From: Falsiphaeobacter marinintestinus
GTDB lineage: Bacteria; Pseudomonadota; Alphaproteobacteria; Rhodobacterales; Rhodobacteraceae
DNA length: 64,000 bases
Reading direction: 5' to 3'
Assembly (NCBI RefSeq): GCF_007923355.1
Contig: NZ_VOGO01000015.1
Location: 1-64,000, forward strand
Positions 36,853 through 45,621 of the stretch are shown in pieces. The position numbers and the translations under genes were made by a program. Under the pieces are notes generated by a model. It was not told the origin of the DNA, did not search any database, and saw nothing but the letters and a program-made list of their open reading frames with translations. How positions within the stretch are numbered: position 1 is the first letter of the stretch; each line of letters opens with the position of its first letter.

Positions 36853-37212
36853 TCACTCCTCTTCGGCGGCGGGTACGCCGCGGGGCAACGTGATCCGGAC
36901 CTCGGTGTCGGGGGCCTCCAGATCTTCGGCCCAGAGCGCGCCATTCGCGTCCAGAAGCATCCAGAACATGTCGGGGCTGCCGATTTCGGCGGCCGAGATT
37001 TGATCCAGCCGTTCGCCCTGTTTCGTGCGCCTCACATGGCGCAGGGCAAAGTCTTCGGGTGGCGGAGAGAAGCGGCGTTTCAGAAATGGAATCGGCACGC
37101 CATCCGCCCCGGTGAATTGCGTGCGCCGGATCCCGTGATAGCGGCTTTCGGGTGGGAAATCGGTCTGCTCAACCACGCCCGCCTCGAACATGGCCTGAAT
37201 CGGATTTTTCAT
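36853..37212 (-). CDS. LysM-type baseplate protein (Afp7 C-terminal part/gp53-like)
   Basis: The product is 119 residues. The C-terminal half (GERLDQISAAEIGSPDMFWM, LLDANG) is the LysM-like motif of baseplate gp53/Afp7 C-terminal domains. The first half has SRYHGIRRTQF and FLKRRFSPPPED, typical of eCIS members. In Afp the N-terminal tube-like and C-terminal LysM parts are one protein; here they are two genes joined by an ATGA overlap. Confidence 0.85.
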   Translation of the reverse strand: MKNPIQAMFEAGVVEQTDFPPESRYHGIRRTQFTGADGVPIPFLKRRFSPPPEDFALRHVRRTKQGERLDQISAAEIGSPDMFWMLLDANGALWAEDLEAPDTEVRITLPRGVPAAEEE

Positions 37213-37868
37213 GATGGCACTCCTTCCAGCCCCAGGTCACCCAGCTGCCCGGACGTCGCACGGGCGGCCAATGCTTCCTTGCCTTGCAGATAGGCCATGA
37301 ACAGCCCGCCGCCCCTATGATCAAAGCCCAGGTCGTCCACGCTCAGCACCCTCAGTGACAGGCTCACCTTGGCCCGTATCGGGTTCAGCGCCGGGTCAAA
37401 GAACTCTTCGGTGATCGATATCTCAGAAAGCCGGACCGGCACGACGCGACTGCGGCTCCAGACAAACAGCGCCAGTGGGGTCTCGGCAGGCGTTATGCTG
37501 AAACTGCCGTTTTTGCGCTGCGTGTTCTGGCGTTCAAGTTGGGCAACGGTGGGTTGCACCAGGCACTCGAGCGCCGAAAGCGCCGGCAGCAGTCCGGTTT
37601 CAACCGCCGCCCGGTGTTGATCGGGGAATTCCAGCTGATCGGTGGCGTCCATTTCGGCGTCAAAGCTGATCGTTTCGACCGCAGGTCCGGTCAGCCGCAA
37701 GGGCTGCGAGCGGTCGCCTTCGGACTCGACTGCCTGCGCCTTGACTGACCGGGTCAGCGTTTCGGCAGCGTATTGCAGGGCAATGGTGCGGGTCATCGCG
37801 CCGCTTTCAGGCTCGATCAGGACAAGTCCTGCCCGGGTCAGCTTCGGAGATCGGGGAAAGCCGGTCAT
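37209..37868 (-). CDS. CIS tube-initiation protein (Afp7 N-terminal-like)
   Basis: The product is 219 residues with GAGGAGC about eleven bases before the ATG. LVLIEPESG, the beta-rich FDAEMDATDQLEF and the end VSLSLRVLSVDDLG match the contractile-system tube-initiation protein family, which forms the first ring on the hub. The following LysM gene supplies the rest of the Afp7-type protein. Confidence 0.85.
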   Translation of the reverse strand: MTGFPRSPKLTRAGLVLIEPESGAMTRTIALQYAAETLTRSVKAQAVESEGDRSQPLRLTGPAVETISFDAEMDATDQLEFPDQHRAAVETGLLPALSALECLVQPTVAQLERQNTQRKNGSFSITPAETPLALFVWSRSRVVPVRLSEISITEEFFDPALNPIRAKVSLSLRVLSVDDLGFDHRGGGLFMAYLQGKEALAARATSGQLGDLGLEGVPS

Positions 37869-37896
37869 CGGGTTCTATGCTCCTCGTTCATCCTCA

Positions 37897-40134
37897 TCAA
37901 AACCAGAACTCCTCAAACTCGGTCTGGAAATTGACCCTGAGCCGGGTCTCCACTTGCGACGTTTCGGGGGCGCCGCGATAGATCGTGCTGCGGACCACGA
38001 TTTCGCCGCGCTCGGTGCCGTCTTCGGCCATCTCGCGCAGCCGTGCCTTGGTGGCTTCCGGCACCGTGGCGGCGTTATAAATAGTCGCGAAGGTGCCGGC
38101 GTTACCCAGGTTGGTGGTGGTTTCCGTGAGTGGAAGGGTCTCACCTCCTGCGTGAAGCGACCATTCATGCGAAAAGCCGCTGTTCTCGGGCTCGCCCATC
38201 AAAACGATGGTCTCGGATGCTTCATCATTCGCCAGATAGATAGTGTGCCCGACGTCGATAAGGGCGCCGGGATAATGAACCCGAAGACCAAGGTTCCCGC
38301 CCCGAAGCGCCTCGGCACGTTGTTCCAGCGTTTCGCCTTCTTCGGCGGTGTCTTCCTCTTCCTCACGTTCCTGTCCGGGCTGGCCGAGATCAGCCAGACG
38401 GGCGAGGTAGTGCACGAAACAGGCATAGGAGTCGGCGTTGTCGAACCGGTCGTCCGGCCCGCGCCCGGAGGTGCCGCAGTTTTCCTGCGTGCCGTTCAGA
38501 CAGGTCATGGCGAAATCCGTCTCGTGGCAGGTGTCGGTGAAATAGCCGTTGTCGTCGACATTCAGATAGAAATGCGCCGCCTCGTGGGTGATCAGCATGC
38601 TACGCACGGCGTCGTTCTGTTCGGCGGCAAGGTTGAACCGGTCTTCTTCACGGCTCGGCTCTTCGGTCTCTGCGCTGTCCGCTTGGGCGGCCTCGCCGGT
38701 GGGAGTCGCTTGGGACATGAAGCAGAGCCCGATCCCGCGCCCGCCTGGCCCGACCGAGGAATAGCCCCGGGCACGGCGGTGGCACATGCTCGAGGTTTCC
38801 TCGCCATGATCGCAGATGTAATGCGCGTTTTCGGTGCCTTGGCGAACGGCCCGAAGCTTTGCGGTCATCTCTGAAATCTGGTCGCCGGATGGCGTGTCCA
38901 CGCGGAAGGCCAGAAAGAAACTGTGCCGGACCTGCGAGGCCTGGGGCGAGTTTTGCAAGTGCCCGATGGCCGCGTCGATATCAGTCTGGCTCAGCCTGAT
39001 CGATTGCCGGACAGCAGTGCGTTCGTCCGGCGTGCAGTTTTCGTCGGCGGCACGGTCTTCCAGCCCTTCGGCGGACAGGCCCATCGCATTCAGGAACATG
39101 TCGAGCGTCTCCTGATTGTCGCCATCGATATCCGAGCGCAGGTCTTCGACGCTGAGCGCGTTCTGGCCGCGGAAAAGCTCCATCACCTCAAGCGCGTCAA
39201 GTGAGGTCAGCAGGCCAAGGATCGCCCTTTCTTCATCGCCCAGCGTCGCGCCGTCCTGCATGTCCAGGATCAGTATCTTGCGCAGATCTACCGTGTCTTC
39301 GTGGCCATAAAGCGGGAAGTCCTGATTGATGCGTTTGGCGATTTCCAGAGCCTTGTTGTCACTGTCGTAATCAAGCGCAGGCCCGCCAAGTTCGGTGATT
39401 TGGTCCAGATAGGCTTCCAGGTCTTCGTCCGAGAAATACGCACCGATCGAAAAAGCCGCCCCGATATTGCGCCAGAACCCGCCCCAGGTGCCACCCGCTT
39501 CAGTCCGCTGGAGAGAGAGGGCGGGTGCGCCCGCCTGCTGGATGGTGTGGGTGATCTCATGCGCCATCAACTGGCGGCCCGCGTGGCTTTCGGGGTGATA
39601 CTGGCCCGGGGCGAACGCGATATTGCGGCCCAGAGCATAGGCCCGGGCGCCGATGCCGCGCGCCGCCGCCCCGGCCCGGGCGCCTTCGTGCAGGCGGACC
39701 GCCGACAGGTCTCGCCCGAAACGCGGTTCGAAATAGCCTCGCTCATCGTGCGACAAGGGCCGCCCACCACCTGCGACTGCGGCGGAGGCGGATGTGATCG
39801 CCGCCCATGTGGGGGTGCCCGAGCCGGTTGATTTGGTCTGCAGGGTTTCCTCTTCTTCCTCTTCCACAGGCTGGCGCTGGATCAGTGGTGTCACTGGCAA
39901 GGGCCCGGTTAGCGGCGTCGGGCGCGCGGCGGTCACGGTCTCGGCGATCCGGTCGGCCTCTTGTTCATACCGGTCGCCCGGACGCCCAAGCGCCAGTTTG
40001 GGCTGGATCGGCAGGCGGTCCTCGCTGGCGCAACTGGGACAGGGGGTATCCTTGCCCGCGCAGGCGCAGGCCCGCTGGATCGTCGCGGTGGCGGGCAGGG
40101 CCTCGGGGGCCGGTATGGGGGCCGCGCGGGTCAT
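37897..40134 (-). CDS. DUF4157 protein with second zinc-protease motif, candidate eCIS cargo
   Basis: The product is 745 residues. Residues 23-35 hold cysteines in the pattern CACxxxxxxCPSC, followed by the leader PKLALGRPGDRYEQEADRIA, a glutamate run and the DUF4157 domain (about 125-200) with AHEITHTIQQ (HExxH at 192-196). A second HExxH, LITHEAAHFYLNV at 517-521, followed by CHETD near 536, lies in a cysteine-rich region that may be a distinct metallopeptidase. The protein ends FEEFWF. DUF4157 is an established eCIS-associated domain found on toxins and structural factors. There is a 78-base gap to the upstream gene, the largest inside this part of the operon, and no ribosome site is evident. 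Confidence 0.85.
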   Translation of the reverse strand: MTRAAPIPAPEALPATATIQRACACAGKDTPCPSCASEDRLPIQPKLALGRPGDRYEQEADRIAETVTAARPTPLTGPLPVTPLIQRQPVEEEEEETLQTKSTGSGTPTWAAITSASAAVAGGGRPLSHDERGYFEPRFGRDLSAVRLHEGARAGAAARGIGARAYALGRNIAFAPGQYHPESHAGRQLMAHEITHTIQQAGAPALSLQRTEAGGTWGGFWRNIGAAFSIGAYFSDEDLEAYLDQITELGGPALDYDSDNKALEIAKRINQDFPLYGHEDTVDLRKILILDMQDGATLGDEERAILGLLTSLDALEVMELFRGQNALSVEDLRSDIDGDNQETLDMFLNAMGLSAEGLEDRAADENCTPDERTAVRQSIRLSQTDIDAAIGHLQNSPQASQVRHSFFLAFRVDTPSGDQISEMTAKLRAVRQGTENAHYICDHGEETSSMCHRRARGYSSVGPGGRGIGLCFMSQATPTGEAAQADSAETEEPSREEDRFNLAAEQNDAVRSMLITHEAAHFYLNVDDNGYFTDTCHETDFAMTCLNGTQENCGTSGRGPDDRFDNADSYACFVHYLARLADLGQPGQEREEEEDTAEEGETLEQRAEALRGGNLGLRVHYPGALIDVGHTIYLANDEASETIVLMGEPENSGFSHEWSLHAGGETLPLTETTTNLGNAGTFATIYNAATVPEATKARLREMAEDGTERGEIVVRSTIYRGAPETSQVETRLRVNFQTEFEEFWF

Positions 40135-40212
40135 GCCGGATGAACCCCGTACAAATTGGCGAAATGGGGCGCATTTCGTACGGTTCGCGACCTGACCGAT
40201 CCAATGAAGCGC

Positions 40213-41703
40213 CTACAGGGTGACATTGCGTCTGAGCCTCCATTGCCGTTCGGCCACTTGCCGAGATGCGCCTTGATGTTGCTGGATGATCTCGCCGCGA
40301 AAACGCAGGTCGAAGCGATAGGTGTGCCCGATAAAGGCGGCAAGACTGATGTTGCGCAGGCCGACCACATCATACCCGCGATACTCGCACCCGTTGGCGC
40401 GGTTCGGCAGATAACGGTCATTGGACCCTTGGCCCTGAGTGCGGTGGCCGTAATTCGGCCCGACTCCGGACCCTGCACTCGTGTCTCCGTCCTCGTGGGT
40501 GATCGCCCCTCCACAGCGCGGCAAACGTCCACCCGGAATGCGCGAGAACGCTCCGTTCATAGGGGTGGGGGTCTGCACCGCCGGACCCCCCATCGCCACT
40601 GGCGGTGGTTGGCGGGAAACGGTGCCGCAGATGTATTGGCGGTATTGGAAATCCTGGCACCGGCACCGCGGTTCAAACCGGGCCTGCACGATGAACCGGG
40701 CAAGGATGTCCCGTACTACCGGGTTGGAGGTATATTCCGCCTGGAAATTGTTCACCGTCGCCACGCTGAACCGGGTGAGGCAATCGCCTGGCCCGGTCGG
40801 TGCGCTGCTGGCCCCGTTAAGACGGCTGATCAGCGCAAAGGTTCGGGGGCCGACCTGGCCATTCTGCGGCAGGCCGAAATCCCGCTGCAGGATCGCGATG
40901 GCCCTCACGATACTTTCGGTCATTGCGCCCTGTGGTGTCGCATCGCCGCCAACCACTTGCTGGATCAGCCTGATGCTGTCGGGATCGTACCGGTTGGTGT
41001 TGAACCGGATCGCCCGGCGCACCTGGCCGGCTGACAGTCGCCTCTGCGGGTCTGCCCGATGCGTCGGTTCGATGGAAAGATCACGCTGAACGACGCGATG
41101 AACGGTTCCGGCGGTGCTGGCCTGTTGGACAGTATGGGTCAACTCATGTGCAAGCAGGCGGCGGCCAGTGTGCGTGTCGGGCGCATATTGCCCGGCGGCA
41201 AAGGCGATATCAGAGCCAAGCGTGTAGGCCCGCGCGCCGATGTTCCGGGCCGCCTCTGCCGCGCGCGGGCCATCATGCAGGCGCACGCGCGAAAAATCGC
41301 GCCCGAACCTTGGTTCGAAAAACGCGCGTTCGGCTGGTGTCATTCGCCGTCCGCCGGACGCAACTGCTGCTGCGGCATGGCCCAAAGCCCCGGAGTTGCG
41401 CACGCCGCCTGCGGGCTTTGCCTGCAGCGTTTCCTGCTCCTCTTCGTCCTCTTCTGCAGGCTGGCGTTGTAGCAGAGGAGAGACCGGCAAAGGCCCTGTC
41501 AGCGGCATCGGCCGCGTTGAAACAACCCTTTCGGCAATACGGTCGGCCTCCTGTTCATAGGAGTCGCCCGGGCGGGACAGCGTCAATTTGGGCTGAATGG
41601 CCATGCGGTCCTCGGTGGTGCATGCGGGACAGGCGGCGCGCTGGATCGGGGCGGGATGCGCAGGCGTGACGTCGAAAACCGACTGGAGGGCGGAACGGGT
41701 CAT
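40213..41703 (-). CDS. DUF4157 protein with peptidoglycan-binding-like domain
   Basis: The product is 496 residues. The N-terminus resembles the previous entry closely: CPAC at 25-28, PKLTLSRPGDSYEQEADRIA at 39-58, QRQPAEEDEEEQETLQAK, then DUF4157 with LAHELTHTVQQ (HExxH at 186-190). Residues about 225-295 (GAMTESIVRAIAILQRDFGL, GQVGPRTFALI) are a peptidoglycan-binding-like (PG_binding_1) module. Residues 380-496 are a beta-rich C-terminal domain without known relatives. The N-terminal half and the previous gene probably arose by duplication, with different C-terminal domains attached. A cargo or wall-binding role is inferred. Confidence 0.85.
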   Translation of the reverse strand: MTRSALQSVFDVTPAHPAPIQRAACPACTTEDRMAIQPKLTLSRPGDSYEQEADRIAERVVSTRPMPLTGPLPVSPLLQRQPAEEDEEEQETLQAKPAGGVRNSGALGHAAAAVASGGRRMTPAERAFFEPRFGRDFSRVRLHDGPRAAEAARNIGARAYTLGSDIAFAAGQYAPDTHTGRRLLAHELTHTVQQASTAGTVHRVVQRDLSIEPTHRADPQRRLSAGQVRRAIRFNTNRYDPDSIRLIQQVVGGDATPQGAMTESIVRAIAILQRDFGLPQNGQVGPRTFALISRLNGASSAPTGPGDCLTRFSVATVNNFQAEYTSNPVVRDILARFIVQARFEPRCRCQDFQYRQYICGTVSRQPPPVAMGGPAVQTPTPMNGAFSRIPGGRLPRCGGAITHEDGDTSAGSGVGPNYGHRTQGQGSNDRYLPNRANGCEYRGYDVVGLRNISLAAFIGHTYRFDLRFRGEIIQQHQGASRQVAERQWRLRRNVTL

Positions 41704-43454
41704 GGCCCACCTCCATCGACAAGGAACATATCCACCCGCCGGTTCATCGCGCGCGTGATCGGGTCAGTATCGGTTTCTGTGACGCTGGGACGGGCCTCGC
41801 CGAAATGGGGCGGGTTGTCCGCATCGGCCAGCCGGGCCCAGGGCAACCCGACCCGCTGCGCCATGCGATAGAATGCGACCGAGCGCCGTTCGGACAGGGC
41901 GTTGTTATGTGCCTCGCTGCCGGGCCCGGATGCATGGCCCACAAACCGAACCCTGCGCGCAGGCTCAAGGTCAAGATGATCGCGCTTCACCTCGCGGAAC
42001 GCTTCGACATGGCGTGTTTTGGGGCGGGCTTCATCCACGCCAAGCTTGATAAAGCGATAGTGGTTCTGGGGCCTTACAGTCTGAAAATAGCCACCCGAGC
42101 TGCGCGAGGCCGAGATTTCCTGCGCGCGCGTCCCGCCGGCGGAAATTCCCGTCTGTGTCCTGAAAGCCGATCGCGCCTCATCGCTGCGCGTTTCCAGACG
42201 CCAGACCTCGCCCCGGAAAAAGGCACGTGCGATCCCATCCTCGGACACATGTTGCGCGATCTGCGACTGCACAGTGTTCACGCGCGCGTCATAACTGCTG
42301 GATCCGCGCTGGGCCAACTGAGCGGCTGTCATGGCGCGACGTGTCAGCCATTCTGTCAGCCCTTCATTATAGTGGAGTTCGTCCAGAGAGGCGTCCACCC
42401 AGGTCTGATAAGCGTCGTGCCGGTACACATGGATGATTTCGTGGATCAGGGTCAGCTGGCGACGCGTCGCGCTGACCCTTGGGTGCACAAAGATCGAGCG
42501 GCCCAGCCCGGTGCCCATGGCGAACCCGGCATGGTGCGCCAGACGCGCCGCTATCCGAGGCCGGGTGTCGGCGTCAGTGATCAGGTCGGTGACCATTGCG
42601 CGGTAATCACTGTCAGAAAAGTTGATCTGATACTGATTGGCCGATGTCGAAAGCGTGCCGATGAAATTGTTGGTCCAGTCCCGCAAACCCGTATTACTGC
42701 CTGTGGCTGCAGTTGAAGTGGTCAGGTGCACGCGGTTCTGCAGATCCGTGTCGGACATCGGCGTGGGAATCTGGGGGAAGTAATCCAGAACCTGACGATG
42801 CATGATCAGGGCATCCGCATCCAGGTTCGTATCGTTGGTCGGCCCGCCGCTGGAAGTGGGGCTCGGGCGCGACATCAGGTGTTGGCGGGCTTCGGTATGG
42901 ATCAGATGCGCAGTGCTGCCGGCGGTGTTGAAATCTCCGGCCACCCAGGCAAGCCGGGGTGCCGTCGCGCCCGAGGATGTCCTGCGTGACGGCCCTTCGA
43001 CACGGACACCGCGATGCACGTCTTCAAGCCGTCCGGGGCTGACCCGGTCGCGCCCCAGAAACGGGGCATGTCCGCCGCGGACAGCTCCGCGGCCAGCGGC
43101 GGCAGATCGGGCCTCTGTTTCGGCAGGGGCCGTGGTGGGAAGGATCGGGACCGTTCCGCGCGGTTCGGCCATGTTCTGTTGAAGAGCGTGGGCGGCTTCG
43201 TGCGCCAGGGTTTCGGGCGCGGCACGCGACGCAAGAACCGCATGACGTCCCACGGCAAAGCCGCGTGCGCCAAGCTGGTCGGCGGCATGGTCGGCTTCGG
43301 GGCCTTGATGAACCGACAAACGGCCCAGATCACCCCCCAGCCGCGTTTCCAGCGCGCGGCGCGTGTCCTGTGCCGGGCTGCGCCCCGGCGTGGCGAGCGC
43401 TGCGCGGACTGCAGAGCCGACCGGGTCGGCGATATCGGGAATGCGCGCCCTCAT
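41700..43454 (-). CDS. DUF4157 - gluzincin-like protease - OmpA-like fusion
   Basis: The product is 584 residues. A short DUF4157 core at 30-95 has LAHEAAHALQQ (HExxH at 85-89) without the cysteine leader of the other two. Residues 335-370 contain LIHEIIHVYRHDAY and HYNEGLTEWL, the HExxH plus NExxTE arrangement of gluzincin metallopeptidases, so an active zinc protease is likely. The last 110 residues (RVRFVGHASGPGSEAHNNAL, MNRRVDMFLV) form an OmpA-like domain, which usually binds peptidoglycan. The combination would tether a protease to wall material. It overlaps both neighbours by ATGA. Confidence 0.85.
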   Translation of the reverse strand: MRARIPDIADPVGSAVRAALATPGRSPAQDTRRALETRLGGDLGRLSVHQGPEADHAADQLGARGFAVGRHAVLASRAAPETLAHEAAHALQQNMAEPRGTVPILPTTAPAETEARSAAAGRGAVRGGHAPFLGRDRVSPGRLEDVHRGVRVEGPSRRTSSGATAPRLAWVAGDFNTAGSTAHLIHTEARQHLMSRPSPTSSGGPTNDTNLDADALIMHRQVLDYFPQIPTPMSDTDLQNRVHLTTSTAATGSNTGLRDWTNNFIGTLSTSANQYQINFSDSDYRAMVTDLITDADTRPRIAARLAHHAGFAMGTGLGRSIFVHPRVSATRRQLTLIHEIIHVYRHDAYQTWVDASLDELHYNEGLTEWLTRRAMTAAQLAQRGSSSYDARVNTVQSQIAQHVSEDGIARAFFRGEVWRLETRSDEARSAFRTQTGISAGGTRAQEISASRSSGGYFQTVRPQNHYRFIKLGVDEARPKTRHVEAFREVKRDHLDLEPARRVRFVGHASGPGSEAHNNALSERRSVAFYRMAQRVGLPWARLADADNPPHFGEARPSVTETDTDPITRAMNRRVDMFLVDGGGP

Positions 43455-43708
43455 CGTTTCAGCACCCCATGTGCGGCTGCCGCCACCGCGCGACCGATGG
43501 CAGGCTCGGGATGGAGGTCTTGCGGGGCAGGGTGCGCGCTGGCATCGACACGTTCCAGCGCCCCGCCTTCGGGCCGCAAGGGCGTCGTGGCATTCGCCAG
43601 CCGTTCTGCCAGAGCCGTTTCGATGGCGTGGGCAAGCGCGCGCTGAGACATCCGCCCGCCTTCGACGGTCAGCGCATCAATCGTCAGGCGGAGACGCTGG
43701 CGGGTCAT
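43451..43708 (-). CDS. Small eCIS protein between ATPase and DUF4157 genes
   Basis: The product is 85 residues with ATGA overlaps at both ends. It begins RLRLTIDALTVEG and continues with a helical ALAHAIETALAERLA, a pattern met in small proteins at this place in related loci. No domain or function is known. Confidence 0.75.
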   Translation of the reverse strand: MTRQRLRLTIDALTVEGGRMSQRALAHAIETALAERLANATTPLRPEGGALERVDASAHPAPQDLHPEPAIGRAVAAAAHGVLKR

Positions 43709-45621
43709 GCGATCGTCCTCCGTTCGGCTGCGGTAAAGGGCTTTTCAAGCTTGGCGTATTCCCGCTCTACGGCGGCGAGCAGATGCTCCATGCTGACCGG
43801 CCCGTTTGTCTCGGCTGCAAGGTAACTTGCGTTCAGCGCAACCGATCTGATCGCACCGCCGGACAGGTTCAGCTGTGCCAGCCGCTGTGGATCAAGGCCC
43901 GAGGTCGGCGTGGCGGCAGGAAAGATGCGCGCCCAGATTTCGGCCCGGGCCTGCGCATCGGGGAAGGGGAAGGTCACGACAAAGCGCAACCTGCGCAGGA
44001 ACGCCTGATCCAGCGCGCTTTTCTGGTTGGTCGTCAAGATCGCAAGGCCGCGATAGGCCTCCATCTGCTGGAGCAGATAGCTCACTTCGATATTGGCATA
44101 GCGGTCATGGCTGTCCTTGACTTCGGAGCGTTTCCCGAAGAGGGCGTCAGCCTCGTCAAACAGCAGGATCGCGCCGCTTTCCTCGGCGGCGCGGAAGACA
44201 CGGGCAAGGTTCTTTTCGGTCTCGCCGATATACTTGCTGACCACCTGGCTCAGATCGATGCGGTAGAGATCCAGCGCCAGTTCGCCCGCGATCACTTCGG
44301 CGGCCAGCGTCTTGCCGGTGCCCGACGCCCCGGCAAAAAGCGCTGCCGCCCCCAGGCCACGCGGACTTTTTTCGCGCCATCCCCAAACCTCGCCCACCTG
44401 CCATGAGTTGCGGACATGCATGGCCAATGTGCGGAGCTGCGCCAGAAGCGGTGCGGGCAGCACAAGGTCATGCCAGGTGGCACGTGACTCGATGCGCTGG
44501 GCAAGCCCGTCAAGCCGCCTGCGCCCCTGAACGCGCGCAGCCTGCCAAAGCGCGGGTGACAGCGTGTCAGGCGCTGCATCCGGTGGCACCATGTCGGCCG
44601 CCGCCAGCACGCCCGAGCGATCCAGGCCGAACTGGCCTGCCAGCCTCTCGAGCGTCGGGCCAAGCGCTGCGGCCTTGGGGGAGCCCAGCACGTCGTGCCA
44701 GATCGCACGCCGCTCGGCGACATCGGGGGTGGGGGTCTCGATCCGCAAGCGCGGTGCCCGCTCGGGCGGCTCGGGATCCTCGCCTGCGATTACGGTGGGG
44801 CCGCGCAGCAGGTCGGCCAGCGCCCGTGCCGCCTCGGTGCCGGTCTCGCCGGTTTCGATCAGAATGGCTCCGTCTGAAAACACAAGCTCGCGGTCGAGAT
44901 AAAGGGCTAGGGCGTGGCGTTCGGCCCAATCGGTTGGGATGTCGCACGCCGCGATCCGGAAAAGGAAAAGGCCCAGGTTCGCCGCCGCTGCGGCCAGCGC
45001 CGCCCGGATGGTCGCAGGGTCAGACCCGGCCAGCAAGAGTACCGGAATTCTGCCGGTGTTGTCCCATGCGCGGGTGATTTCGTGCGCGGCTTTTTCAGCT
45101 GCGCCGACCGGCGCGGCAGTGGGTCGAGGCATCGGATGAATCAGCCCTTCGAGCCGTGAATCCAGATAGGTCAGCCCCATCAGGAAATGCAGCACGCGCT
45201 CGTCCACGCTTAGCCCCGCGCGCAACATCGGCGTGGTGCCCTCGACCGTCAGCAGGCGGTGGCTGCGCAGGGGCGCCGCAGGGCAAAGCGCGGTCCAGGC
45301 CGCTGCGCCGAACAGCGCCATTGCGAGAGAGACATCTGCCCGCACCCCGCCCGTTACCTTGGCGACGGCGTCGGCCAGCCCGGCATGAAGGTCGGGACCG
45401 GCGGCAAGGCACAGCAGATCACGCTCGACCGGAGTCAGCCGGAAAAGTCCGGACGCAGCTTCCAGCGCCGAACCTTTGGCCGTCTCGCGTGGCAGGGCAC
45501 CGCAGAGCGCCGAAGGGTCGGCCACGCGGTCGGCAAGCGCTGTGCAATGGCGGGCCAATGCGGTGCGCATTGCTTGGGTTGCGGCCTCGACCGTGTCGGG
45601 GATGGGGGTTTCAAGCGTCAT
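43705..45621 (-). CDS. AAA+ ATPase of the eCIS (Afp15-like)
   Basis: The product is 638 residues. Walker A is GASGTGKT at 431-438 and Walker B ILLFDEAD at 485-492. Downstream TTNQKSALDQAFLRRLRF supplies sensor 1 and the arginine finger. The N-terminal 400 residues are the helical and degenerate ATPase-like domain typical of the family. Afp15-type ATPases are conserved in eCIS and absent from R-pyocins; they are thought to act in assembly or cargo loading. Sits directly downstream of the Pvc16-like gene, as in Afp/PVC. Confidence 0.93.
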   Translation of the reverse strand: MTLETPIPDTVEAATQAMRTALARHCTALADRVADPSALCGALPRETAKGSALEAASGLFRLTPVERDLLCLAAGPDLHAGLADAVAKVTGGVRADVSLAMALFGAAAWTALCPAAPLRSHRLLTVEGTTPMLRAGLSVDERVLHFLMGLTYLDSRLEGLIHPMPRPTAAPVGAAEKAAHEITRAWDNTGRIPVLLLAGSDPATIRAALAAAAANLGLFLFRIAACDIPTDWAERHALALYLDRELVFSDGAILIETGETGTEAARALADLLRGPTVIAGEDPEPPERAPRLRIETPTPDVAERRAIWHDVLGSPKAAALGPTLERLAGQFGLDRSGVLAAADMVPPDAAPDTLSPALWQAARVQGRRRLDGLAQRIESRATWHDLVLPAPLLAQLRTLAMHVRNSWQVGEVWGWREKSPRGLGAAALFAGASGTGKTLAAEVIAGELALDLYRIDLSQVVSKYIGETEKNLARVFRAAEESGAILLFDEADALFGKRSEVKDSHDRYANIEVSYLLQQMEAYRGLAILTTNQKSALDQAFLRRLRFVVTFPFPDAQARAEIWARIFPAATPTSGLDPQRLAQLNLSGGAIRSVALNASYLAAETNGPVSMEHLLAAVEREYAKLEKPFTAAERRTIA

